From Lethocerus indicus (taxonomy: Eukaryota > Arthropoda > Insecta > Hemiptera > Belostomatidae): DNA of 64,000 bases. Of the stretch, positions 12,701-23,200 are shown piece by piece (within the stretch, counting starts at the first letter, position 1; each line of letters starts with the position of its first letter). A program made the position numbers and the translations under genes. Under the pieces are notes generated by a model that saw nothing but the letters and a program-made list of their open reading frames with translations, made no database searches and was not told where the DNA came from. Location: contig JACDQD010000103.1 of NCBI GenBank assembly GCA_019843655.1, positions 2,852,001-2,916,000 on the forward strand, given 5' to 3'.

Positions 12701-15700
12701 ATGAAAAAAAAATCATATTTTCTGCAATAATCAGCATTTTGCTCTCTTATCAAGAACGGTTAATAAAAAAGGAAGCACAAATACTAAAGTTGTGACTACC
12801 GGTGCTAAACAAAATAATAATAGAAACTTACCCGACGGTCCGTCTCGGTTGGTGACCTGAAAGGCTTGCGGTCACTTCATCCTCACCTTAAACTTGGCAC
12901 AGTTATCCAGCCATTGACACGGCCACCTGTCTGTTACGTTACAACCTCAACCCGGTGTAACACTTCGCTGATCGTAACCATTCAAAATTCCTGGGCCGAC
13001 TGGCGAACGACAGAACAATATAGAATACAATAAAACTTACGTAGAGAAGAGATGCCTTTCGATATGTCCGAGGCTAAGGTGAATAAGGAGATAAAAGGTG
13101 CGGGATATAGGGGCGTAATAAAACGGTACCATAAACATGACAGAGCCGAGCGGAGGGCCGCCCAACAAAACTAGGCTACTCTGTTTTACTAATGACAAAA
13201 AACTGGTGTTTGTTCCGACTATTCTCAGACCTTGAGTTATTTACCACCGACCAACCCGGCCGTAAAATGAACTGTAATGATGGAGGGCTCCCGATTTAAT
13301 TTAAATAATGTTCTCAAAACTGATTTTCACTAGATCAGTAGTAGGAAATGTTTAAAAAAACTAGCGACAAGAAAACATTTTCTATGAGGTTTAATTTCTC
13401 GTAACTTGAAGCACCCTGAGGGGTCTGTTTGAATGAGGGGAGGTCTAGAACTTGACCGGCATATTTGCCGCCTTATCATTTAGCTGATTAGAATTATGTT
13501 GAATGATCTAATCGCTGATTGCAGTCGGCTTATAGCAACTCGTCGAGCTCTAAGATCCCCACTCATTTCCTGGCAGCCGAGCAATATCTTTTAGGGTTAA
13601 AACTCTACTTTGAACAGTGTGGCGCTGGGGCCACAATTTATGCCGTCAACACAGGCGTCTACTTTCAAAGTCATTATAGAACAACTGGAACTTGTTGGAG
13701 TGGGACAGTTCTCTCTAAGCGATTATGCTCCCTCTTTTACCGACTATCATTTCTGAGATGTTCGTTTGAAACTTTTATATCGTTGGACACCGGATTGGTA
13801 TAATGTAATCCTTTCCACTCGAAAATGTTCTGGAAGCAATCGCCGTTTCAACTGATCTTTTTTATTTCAGTTTTCACCTCTCTGAGCGATGAAATTTAAG
13901 ATTTCGAAATTTTCGAAATATTTTTGGGATATTCTCGAATAAATGTGACTTCTCTTGGCAGCGAAGAGAGTGCAAGTGCCTGTTGCCGAAAAGGCGGGCG
14001 CGTTTTCGCTACCCATGTTACTGCAATACATTTTACAACCGGAAGGGAGAAATAATTAATTCCGCTTCTAGGTTGCTAAATATTTCGGACTCAATTATTG
14101 CGAATGCGTTAATGCAACGGTCCGGATTCAGACTGCGCTGCCTGTAATTTATAAAATTCCCTGATAACACGGCGGACGTTATTCCTGTTGTTCCTTAGGG
14201 AGAGGAGGAGGACGAGGAGGAGGACAAGGCGCCGAAGAAAAGGGTGGCCGGAGTTGCCTGGATGATAATATTCGGTGACGGCGTACACAACTTCATCGAC
14301 GGCATGTCGATAGGGGCCGGCTTCTCTCAGAGCATAGCGACGGGACTTGGGCTCAGCTTGGCAATTATCTGCGAAGAGTTTCCGCACGAATTGGGTAAGC
14401 TACGCACACCCAGACCACTTCCGACTTAATAAATTTTGCGTAATAACCTTTTTATATAAACTTGAAAGATATGGCGTGATTAATGTTGTAATACATAAAC
14501 AAGAAACAGCAAATTTCGACTGTTACTGAAAACGTCTTCAAAACTGACTGTAGCCGAAAAATTTATAGTGTATGGATTATGGGGGATCAAGTAACCTGAT
14601 CTCATATATAGTAAATCAATTTTTCCCCACCACGCTCTTCGCCGTATTCATAAATCGTATATTTGGGCATTGGTTATGCGCTAGAGATAGAGAGCAGAGG
14701 CCGATAACAAATCAGTGTGACAGAGACGCTCGGGGAAAAGTCTAAATAAACCGACTGTTTAAAGAGGCGTTATCGCGCCCAGTTCGTCGTAACAGGGCAG
14801 CGCTGAATTATTGACAGACTGCACTGAACAAATGCGGAGAAAACAGACGGATAACGTAGGAGACTCCAAAAACTGACCGTCGCACAACGTTAGATTTTAG
14901 GTAGTAAATCTTAAACCGACCCGATCATCCGCCGTCCGCTACTCAGTTACACCAGGACAACCACGCTTGTTGTACGCGTGTTGTGCGAGTTTGTATGATG
15001 CGATGTATGATTTAAAGGAATAAAGAGAAATTTTAAATTCCATCGAATGGCGAATAAATTGTAATCAGTATAAATATATATTATGCGCATGAGGAAACAA
15101 TAGCTTTTAAGTTCGGCCTCTGTCATTACACGGACCTCTGATGCCACTTCCTGGATAATGTTGAGATAGGCCGTCAGTCTTCTCTCACTAAATATTTCAG
15201 GAAGCGTCTTAGTATTCGAGGCTTCTTTCGGAGTTGATGTAATTCAACCATTTGCATCATCTTTGTTCCGTGTTCCGCGAGAAAAGCTCCTTTTGTCCCT
15301 TCCTGTATCCACAGTAAAGGCAACACTCAAACGGTCGGTTTCAACTCCAGTTCCAAATTTCGCCAATAAATGTCTACGATTATGGGGTTCTTTGTTTTAT
15401 GTACCAATACGTTTCATAATAGATAATTCGAAACCCGAAGCGATATCGTCGTCCAAATTTCGATCAACGTCTCCTAATCAACTAACTGTATGTTGTAATC
15501 ATGCAATCTTAATGGTATTGTGTTAAAGGCGACTTCGCTATCCTGGTCCAATCGGGTATGAGCATCAAGCGTGCCCTGATGTACAACTTCCTTTCGGCTT
15601 GCACCGCGTACGCGGGTCTAGCAGTGGGCCTCTGGCTGGGCCAGCTCCAGGGGGCCAACTTCATATTCGCTTTCGCCGGCGGTCTATTCCTCTACATCTC

Positions 15701-17826
15701 TCTCACCCACTTGGTATGTACCCAGCCATTGCTCTAACTTTAACTCGTTTCACGAATAATATCCGTACAATCGCACGGGGCGGTCTAACTGAAGTGGACC
15801 GACGGTATTTCTCGAAAACTGAGGTCACTGGAAAATTCTTAGTTTTTCATGAAGAATGTAAATTTGATGCTGAAGCAACTTCATTTTCTCCAACGGAAAG
15901 GTGTAATTTTGATACAAGAAAAAGATGTTCCTATTATTAAATAATATTTACTTGTTCCCTAGAAGAAACCTCACAGGTAAAAAAAGATTAATGTAATTTA
16001 TTCACAAAAAATGTTCAAATTTTCTCCCGTTTTACAGCCGACATAATTCAGCGAGATAATAATCTGGCAACTTGTTGAGTCGAAGCAGTATATATTGTGG
16101 CAATATATTCGCATCAGCCCCTTTACGATGAAAGGCATGTGCCGCGGCGAACTTGGTAATATTACTTTTGCTGACGTCAAACGGCAATATACGCCGAATA
16201 ATATGAATGAAAATATATAACAAGGTAGTGAAATTACTACTGCATCGCTGTGCTCTCATATCTTACGGCTATGAATGTGGATTTTATAAAATAGACTTAC
16301 GAATGCTGCAAGGCTGCGGTAATTAAGGTGTCCTAATTACGCCATTGTCGCGCGCTTGGAGCCGTTAATGGAAAAATATTTATAAGGGCGAAACCGAAAA
16401 AAAATCGTCCCCCAGTCGTTAATTGCAAACTCGTGTTTCATGAACACTGGCGACCCCGGCCGAGGCTGGAAATGATTTGCGTCGTTTCTGTTTACAGTCA
16501 TTCTTCAAGGTATCATTAGGCGTAAGACCGGTAGGAATTTCTGGTCGTGTCCAGGCGGCGGAAGGAAACGTGAGACGATCGAAGGCCGCGAGAGGAATTG
16601 AACAGTAAAAGCGTCAGGCCAGACTTTTCCGCTTTTAATTGGTTCCAATCTGAACCCGGTTAACCTTTTTCAACAAACCGGTTGACATTTCGAAAACAGA
16701 AAATTGATAAATGGGCATTGGAATATTCGAGTTATGTTGATTGAAACAAGAATATATTGTTAATGAGTTGACCGGAGTTTATGAGCTTCTCCCGAGTTCA
16801 GTTTAAATTAGTAAAATTAGGTTTCACTGACTGAATTTCATTCGAATTACTCGTCACCGGTGATTTGAGTCTGGAATAGCTAAATATGCAGTTTTCATGC
16901 TCATTTAATTATTAATAAACTAAAATTATAAATCAATATATTTCCAGTTAGCCATAGTCAAAACATTAATGAAATGTCCTGATGGACCTTGTCGCTTATC
17001 CTAGCTATGTTTATTATTAAAGTACAGAGGTGACTTCCGTTCCAGGAAGAATCCCGGAGACGAAACCAAATTTTCATTCGAACTAATTAGTAGCGGAGCA
17101 AACATATCGGAAGATTCTGGAGAGCGTGTATCAGTGAATTGAACCGAGAAATACGAAATTCCGACGTTGGCCGCTCGGAAGGGAGACCGAATCTCGAGAC
17201 GGATCTGGATAGAGAATGTGCGCCTTTATATTTCTCACGAGGGTGGAATGTATTCAATTTACGCGCCGAAGAAATGTTTCGGCCCGCGACGCCAATCTCG
17301 AGGCAGTCACTTTGAAAAAGCGCGAAGGATATGTTGTAACGTACGAATCGCTTTAATATCGCGTAAATAAAAGTGCGCTTGTTTTTCACCGGACGGAGGC
17401 AGAACTGAATACAGTTTTCAAATCAATCTACTTACAACTTGCGAATCTGCATATTCCGGTTTTACTCGGCGGCTTGGACTTAATTAATCTTCTCTTTTTG
17501 TATTTAAGTTACGAAAGGTCTCGAAGAAGGGACCGTTATAGCTGAGTATACAGAGAAATATTCCTCGGAGCACGACCGTCGACCAAACCTCTCCTCTTCT
17601 ATTTCCTTGTCCTATATAAACTATTCACATAGATTCTGTATTTATCTGGTCGACATTTTTCTTCGTGCAGGTGCCAGAACTGCAGGGGATGCTGAAGGAA
17701 GAACTGGAGAAAAGCAGGTGCAAGGCTTTCCTTGCTCTGTTGCTCCAGAACGTGGGCATGATGTTGGGCACGGTCGTCATCTACTACATAACCAGATACA
17801 ACGACGAGATCACCAACGGACTTTGA
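9649..17826 (+). CDS. ZIP family metal transporter, SLC39A8/SLC39A14-like (7 exons, 5' end missing)
   Basis: The seven exons join in frame to 355 codons plus stop: 9649-9763, 10482-10651, 10839-10970, 12138-12251, 14199-14394, 15529-15713 and 17671-17826. All have GT-AG sites and matching phases. ZIP proteins of the LIV-1 subfamily move divalent metals (Zn, Mn, Fe) into the cytosol across the plasma or vesicle membrane. Seen in the sequence: an extracellular stretch with two cysteines (residues 1-38 of the visible part), TM1-TM2 (about 40-95), TM3 (about 112-135), a cytosolic loop with the acidic run EEEDEEED (179-186), TM4 with HNFIDG (207-212), TM5 with EEFPHE (236-241), and TM6-TM8 to the C-terminus. 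Glu instead of His at the first position of the TM5 motif is the known mark of ZIP8/ZIP14, so broad Zn/Mn/Fe transport is inferred. The usual His-rich cytosolic loop is absent. About 100-150 N-terminal residues typical of the family are missing and presumably lie upstream. Confidence 0.95.
10482..10651 (+). CDS. ZIP exon B (TM1-TM2)
   Basis: The acceptor is TTGTCGATAG and the donor GTCAGT. The first two bases complete Arg39, then follow WGMGALSVGIVSLSGVFGA (TM1) and ALIGLAVGSLTSTALFQLIPE (TM2). The ALFQLIPE end is a family landmark of LIV-1 ZIP proteins. The exon is 170 bp and ends in phase 0. Confidence 0.96.
10839..10970 (+). CDS. ZIP exon C (extracellular loop and TM3)
   Basis: The acceptor is CCAACTCCAG and the donor GTAAGT. 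It has 44 codons in phase 0: a short loop GFGVAVVDSPGGGSHY, then the hydrophobic TM3 LFSWLSVWLIFVIEALSKI ending in FRKR at the cytosolic face. Only 187 bp of intron separates it from exon B. Confidence 0.95.
11378..11403. repeat. Poly-C / poly-G inverted tract
   Basis: Eleven C, then GTCA, four C and seven G. The C-run and G-run can pair as a GC hairpin, and the minus strand has a run of eleven G. It lies inside a ZIP intron. Confidence 0.9.
11479..11520. repeat. CT-rich microsatellite
   Basis: Imperfect (CT)n with interruptions (CTCTCTCCCACTCTCTCTCT), in a ZIP intron. It is a simple repeat. Confidence 0.9.
12138..12251 (+). CDS. ZIP exon D (cytosolic loop)
   Basis: The acceptor is TTCCTCTTTTTCAG and the donor GTAGGT. 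It has 38 codons in phase 0, including DKHLESAAPKDGLKSG and HIIMDLESNNLIVSK. This lies in the variable TM3-TM4 loop. It has only two histidines, whereas this loop is often His-rich in the family. The exon is less conserved than its neighbours, but splice sites and phase fit. Confidence 0.85.
14199..14394 (+). CDS. ZIP exon E (acidic run, TM4 and TM5 metal site)
   Basis: The acceptor is TTGTTCCTTAG and the donor GTAAGC. It reads GEEEDEEEDKAPKK, then TM4 with DGVHNFIDGMSIGA and TM5 ending ICEEFPHEL. HNxxDG and EExPHE supply the metal-binding residues of the ZIP fold. The first Glu of EEFPHE replaces the His usual in other LIV-1 members, pointing to the ZIP8/14 branch. The exon ends one base into a Gly codon (phase 1), which exon F completes. 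Confidence 0.98.
15529..15713 (+). CDS. ZIP exon F (TM6-TM7)
   Basis: The acceptor is GTATTGTGTTAAAG and the donor GTATGT. Two bases complete Gly, then follow DFAILVQSGMSIKRALMYNF, a helix with ACTAYAGLAVGLWLG, and FIFAFAGGLFLYISLTHL. This matches the conserved post-EEFPHE region of LIV-1 ZIPs (GDFxxLxxxGMS...ALxxNFLSA and AGGxFLYISL). Confidence 0.98.
17671..17826 (+). CDS. ZIP exon G (TM8 and stop)
   Basis: The acceptor is TTTTTCTTCGTGCAG. It has 51 codons then TGA at 17824-17826. VPELQGMLKEELEK is the short loop, followed by TM8 (FLALLLQNVGMMLGTVVIYY) and the tail ITRYNDEITNGL. A Q-N-x-G within the last helix is typical of ZIP proteins. A short extracellular C-terminus also fits the family. 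Confidence 0.97.
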   Translation: MPELQGMLKEELEKSRCKAFLALLLQNVGMMLGTVVIYYITRYNDEITNGL

Positions 17827-18590
17827 CGACCGGCCGAATTTAAGTTCACCAAGTTGCTAACGAACCTAAATGCCCCGGGTCCCGCTCTTGTGAAGAGGCG
17901 ACGATAGCGACCCCCGACCAACTTGTGTATTTCAATATTCAGTTTGTGTAACCCTCTTTACCATGCGAGAGACAAGTCCGGTTAAATTTGAACACCTACA
18001 CTGATTTTGTATTTATACTGGTGCCTCGATCGAAGTTACCTTAGTGAAAATACCGTTTTTATTTTTTCAAATATTTTTGTGATCAAAACGCGAAAGTGTA
18101 GCGCGTTGTTATTGTTGTGCAAATTGAGAGATTTGTATTGTTGTTAGCTACTTAATGCTTTTCGGACGATCACCTAATGAACGTCAATTCTGTTACCGAT
18201 AGTTTGTTTTATTATTTTTTAGAAATAAAAAAAGAAAGAGCCGTTTACTTTAGTTCAAACCGACCAGTAAACAACTGGGGTCGGCGGCCAGGCTGTGCCC
18301 GGCATTCCGAAACAATCCCCACATTCCAAGGCACTGTTATTCGTCCTGGTCTTTGGGGAGACGTAATCGGAGTGCATTCCATAAAGATAATAATTTGTGA
18401 TAGTTTTATGTCCGCGCCCGTATATATTGTACTGACGGGAATGAGATTTATTTAGGTTACACATGAGATTTATTTATTATAAGGATCGAATGTCAAATCA
18501 GTTTTTATGAGATATATCCGTGTATCAAAAAAAAACTGTTGTACTACGAACTGTGTTATTACAGTAATTTCAATAAAAAAAAGTTATATT
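17827..18590 (+). other. Probable 3' UTR of the ZIP gene
   Basis: The stretch follows the TGA and is non-coding, AT-rich and without splice acceptors I would trust. It runs to a canonical AATAAA at 18572-18577. The precise cleavage site cannot be read from sequence; roughly 10-30 bases after the signal is expected. Other AATAAA-like hexamers further downstream (such as one near 18735) could give longer forms. Confidence 0.6.
18572..18577 (+). terminator. Candidate poly(A) signal AATAAA for the ZIP transcript
   Basis: Canonical hexamer about 745 bp after the stop codon, within CAATAAAAAAAAG and followed by a T-rich stretch. It is the best-placed signal after the stop, but AATAAA is frequent in AT-rich DNA. 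Confidence 0.5.
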
Positions 18591-19680
18591 TCCTGTTTAT
18601 ATTTAAATGTTTCCCATTAATGCGCGTTTATGATTTCTACCCCTGATCCTTGTGATTTATAAACTATAATCCAAGTTTAAATTGGATATACTTTATTCAA
18701 AGAAGCTCAATGTGGACTCGACAACCCCTGTCAATAAATCACAATACAACGTCAAATATAAGTAGTTGGTATTATTGGTAAAGCGAAATATTTACAATTG
18801 CATTGATAAAGTATTTAGGAAATATTATCTTTCGGCCACTTGATAAATAAATAACAATTCTGTTTTATAATGCAAACCGTTTCTGGCTTGTTTGGTTGCA
18901 AGTGAAATAGTTATTTTTGGAGTCTGGGCGAAAGTTCTGGACTTCGGGGCCTGAACTTCGGTAAGCGGGAGTTTCGTGGCTACTCTTGTTGTGCAATTAC
19001 GGAGTATGCCTTCATGCTTGGAAACTCAATGAACCATGAAAATATTCAAGACCGTGCATTAAATCATAGTCAAAAACGAATATATTCATCTAACGCCTGT
19101 TATTATACCGTCTAAGTTTAAAAATCCGTCTCTTTCATGTAATATTGTCGCGTGACCTCCAATTAAGAACATGATTATAAATACATACTGGTCGATATAT
19201 GATAGAAAATATAATTAATGGCGTGTGGTAATAAATAAATGATCGTGTCGTTTTGTGCTGCAATACGCAAATATTAGTTATAAACTAGTTCAATCGCCTA
19301 AGTTATTATTAATTAATGATTAATGTTAACTTATGTTGCATATTAAGTTACCTTTTATGTATTTTTTAGTTGTAAGTTAATTATTCCTATGCGTATCGCT
19401 GTACCCTCCTTAAAATTGTGCCGCGAATTTGATTAACGGTACGATGATTTGAACCGGGACGAATTCCACTGTAAAACCAGTTCAATTTAATTTCTCTCGG
19501 CCCACACCTGACCGGGACCGTATTCAAATTGCGCCCATACAGGACATTAGCCCATAAAATAAGGACGCCGAATTGGATTTGGACACGCGGACACTGTTCT
19601 CATTTTACTGTGGACAACAGCGGCGCAAGAATGTCGTGTAAACAAACGCGAGGCCCGATCAAAGGGTCCAGTTAAAAGCT

Positions 19681-19682
<2 letters not shown>

Positions 19683-19725
<43 letters not shown>
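19683..19725. repeat. (TA)n microsatellite
   Basis: About 43 bp of pure alternating AT, then AAAATCGC. It is not next to a recognised element end. Confidence 0.97.
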
Positions 19726-19729
<4 letters not shown>

Positions 19730-20099
19730 CGCAACACAGCGATCTAACTATTCCCCGCTACATTTAACTTACAGATAGCGGTATTGGTTCTGGCCAACGG
19801 TTAGACAGCAATACTTCCGTGCATAATTGCCGTTATCCGCAGTAAATAAGTTCTTCAACTCAATTCCGTTTCGATTCGTTCCATTTGTACAGGATTCTTT
19901 AATAAAAGTCATAATCGAACCGCAACTAGAGAGAATAAATATTGAATAATCTAAACCGTCTATACAAAAAACGGTATAAAAGTTATATGTAACTATATTT
20001 GGTTAAGAAATCAACGTTTCTGTGTGTTATCAATGTTTGATAAGAAATCAATGTCATTTTTAAAATACCAGTTTGTGGTCTGCGAGGGGTTTTGGACAG

Positions 20100-20101
<2 letters not shown>

Positions 20102-20153
<52 letters not shown>
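20102..20153. repeat. (TA)n microsatellite at the inner edge of an element fragment
   Basis: Alternating AT of about 50 bp with one phase break (ATTATAT) near 20146. It runs directly into the ACAACTACAGTAAAGTGATA segment of the element fragment at 20154-20298, so the tract may be part of that element. Confidence 0.95.
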
Positions 20154-20298
20154 CAACTACAGTAAAGTGATAACAGTGCAGTGAGGATGCCCAATAAACA
20201 TACACAGTGCCAAAAGTGACTAACAAAGCTACTGAAGATTGCGAGCAGTCGAAACCGGTCTAGCAAAAGACCAAAGCAGCGAGAGGAGACAGAAACAC
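20154..20298 (+). mobile_element. Terminal fragment of the palindromic element family, with intact hammerhead-like core
   Basis: Read on the + strand this is the inverse of the fragments at 27.3 and 41.9 kb. It carries CAGTGCAGTGAGGATGCCCA, a segment with GTGCCAAAAGTGACTAACAA, the core at 20228-20264 and the family terminus AGCGAGAGGAGACAGAAAC. Homology to the other copies over the whole length shows one dispersed family. There is no coding capacity. Only one arm is present. Confidence 0.8.
20228..20264 (+). ncRNA. Hammerhead-ribozyme-like core (intact consensus)
   Basis: The order of elements fits a minimal hammerhead: GCTA (stem I), CTGAAGA (conserved box CUGANGA), a 12-nt stem-loop II region, GAAA, CC/GG as a minimal stem III, UC as cleavage dinucleotide, then TAGC closing stem I (GCTA pairs with TAGC). 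Stem II is weak in this copy (TTGC GAGCA GTC), and there is one unpaired base after the box. Hammerheads with very short stem III are known from Penelope-like elements and retrozymes. Activity is inference. Confidence 0.4.
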
Positions 20299-23200
20299 TA
20301 CAAATCTACAATGTCATTTTTTTGTGTACTCCAAGTGAAAACAACGGTATGAAATATAATTGACGCGTAAAAAAAATTTCAATATTATATTTTATAAATT
20401 GTAAATTGGCATGTTGTACTACTACTGTCAATGGCGAAAAGTAGATAACTCCTAAAAATGTTTTTCGCATAGAGCATACTTTACGGTCTATTGTTAAACG
20501 CTAGGCGATCGGCCAGATCCAGAGTCGGTCCAGAGGCCTCGCAGGAAGTGAGCAAACTCTCGTTTCGTTCGGCTCCGAAATTGGATCGGACGTTTTGCGG
20601 GAAAACTCAGAAAAGCGTCGAGTCTCAATAATGCCGGCGATCGGGGGGGCCGCAAGTTGAACTGCGCCTAACTCCCCTTAACCGAACTCCGAACACTGGT
20701 TCGGTGTTTACCCGAGTTTTAACCGGGAACGATCAGTGGGACGTGTGGAATAGTGCTCACCGTACGCCCACACGGAGCCTGCCAGTTTAACTATAGGGCC
20801 AGTGTGAAGGCGCCGACACTTTCCTTAACCAGAACTGAGTTTATGCCGGTCGGACCCACATATTGCAATATTCCCTCACTCCGGCACCGAATTTCGAGCA
20901 GAAGGCGTACTATAAAGGAAATTGAGTCGCTGGGCTTACGAGTGGAAGTGAATCAATTCCACTAGACAGGTCGGATTCTTACTGACGACACATGAGAAAC
21001 AATTTCTATAATAATAAAGTCTAAAAATAGTTAAAGTGTACATTTAATAGGAATGATGTAAATATATTATTGTCGGTACGAACGTATTATTATTGTTATT
21101 CGAAATTATAATTGTTCGCGCTAATTTGAAACATCAATCGTGCGATTTTCCACCTCTACTCGCCTATTTGTTTCTAAGCTATGCCCCGGTCACAAGAAAT
21201 AGGTATATCAATAACAAAGATAACGGATAAAGCTGTCAGCTTATTGAAATGCGGTGAAGTATATAACACGTCGGTAATCGCCGAAAGGTCGACACGGCCG
21301 TTGGGATTATAAACCGGAACGAAGTATCGAGAGACTTCGGTCCCGGTAACGCAAGGACGAATAAAAAGTAGGTTCGCCGCAAAAGGCGAGTTTAATCACA
21401 AGACAAGTGTTGTGCACCGCCAAGCTATAACGTTAATTTTTGTGTTTACGGAGGGGGAAAAAAATAAACGAGTGGAATCAAAATATATAATTTAAAGGAA
21501 TTACGCAACAATAAATTTTTTGTCGTGCAGAAATTGTGCAGAACGACTTTTCAAAGCGTGGGCTACACGGAGTTGATGTTGAGCCTTCCTTGAGTAGTTG
21601 GCTTCACTTTGATTTGTTAGTAAGATTACGCCGAGCGGAAGTCTTGGGCAGGCCGAAATAACGCTTTTTAGGGAGGATTTAAGCCCTCGCCCCTTGAGTA
21701 CCACCCACAGTGGTATGAAGGTCCACTGAGACATTTATACCGCTGCCGGATGAAGATTGCGGAGTGCAACCGGGCGTGCCTTCCATCAAACCAAAAAGGA
21801 AATGGAGAGATCCAAGCGGTAACCTTCACTCGGCTAAAGTATATTATAACCCTTATTTTCTGCCTTACTTACGCTGAATGGTCGGAGATATGTCCGGTGG
21901 TTGAAATGTGAGATATCGGTTTGAATTCGGAATCGGGATTTATTCCCCGTATAAAGTCAAAATCCTTATACTCTCCATCTCCGAGATGTTACCTTCCCAT
22001 GCCCTTTACAGGAACTATAGAAATATCATACAAATACATTATAGTAGGTTTGGTTAAAGCGAAAAACAAAATCCAAACCACACAGTCGAAAATGGACCAA
22101 ACGATTCGTACAGACAACTGAAAGGGATGTGGCCACTTGATCTAAATGAGCCAGAAAAATAGAAAAATAAATGAATAAAGTATTAGAAAAAGTGGGACAG
22201 TCAGTTGGTTTTTCTAGTCGAACATCAATGCCGCTTATTGTATTTTAAAAAAGTGATTACTTGACTGATTTATTTAACAGTAAACCGTTAAAACGAAACA
22301 TCAATTGCCATTTCACGATTGTTTGTAACTTTGAACCGAAACTTGTAACCGAACGGGTACGTCCCTGGAGACACGGGGTCGCGATGCAAGTTACAGCGTT
22401 ACGGCCGATTTGAGCTCACCGAACCGGGCGTTATATCGACCGCATATCGGAGGCTACCTCCGAAGATGCGGTAATTTTTTTCCCTCCCCCGCCCCCCTTC
22501 CCAGACCAATATCAGCCTCGTTCCTTATTCACGCCGTAACGCGAACCTAAACCACACTCCCTGCTGCACAGGCGCTCATACGAATTTCAAGAAATGTCCG
22601 TGTATCATTCATATTGTCGTCGGTAAATAAGTTTTACTTTTTAGTTAGTTCCTCCCTTTCTGCGAGTCCACTCTGCGCCGTAGGATCTTCCACATTTCGT
22701 CGTCCCTTAAAGCCGGGTGCAGTTCTTTTCATATGGAGTTACCAACGCCGGGCCCCGAGCCGGGAAACACGCCCCGCTGTTTGCTACTCCATTCAGCTAA
22801 AATCCAGTTCAGCCCCCCACGGTAAACAGAGCGCCGAGCAAAGTGGGCTAGCGGCTGACCTCCTTTCCTGATCAAATATTAAATTAACTCGTCCTTCCTG
22901 AAACGGATTTCGGCTCATGTTAAATGTATGAGAGTGCCGGCGTTAATTGGGATCCTCGCCATCTTGTACCATTCGTGTTGACTCGGATCTCGAGAAACTT
23001 CTTCTTCTTCCGGGCCACGCGCTAAGTACACCCGACTTTCATCGTGCCCTAAACGTACTGCGTACTGCCAATGCGGCCATTGAAGGACACATAACCGCGC
23101 CGTGTGAATACAGTAGATATTAAAGATTAATAATAATGATCAATCATATTGACAATATATATAACTAATATATTGGAGGTCGTGAGAGAAAATTGTGTCC

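Larger units (their letters stand above)
9764..17670 (+). other. Introns of the ZIP gene
   Basis: Six introns of 718, 187, 1167, 1947, 1134 and 1957 bp. All begin GT and end AG. They are AT-rich, with no embedded gene seen. The third (10971-12137) contains a C-run/G-run hairpin (11378-11403) and a CT-rich tract (11479-11520). In the others I see nothing beyond ordinary intron sequence. Confidence 0.85.
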
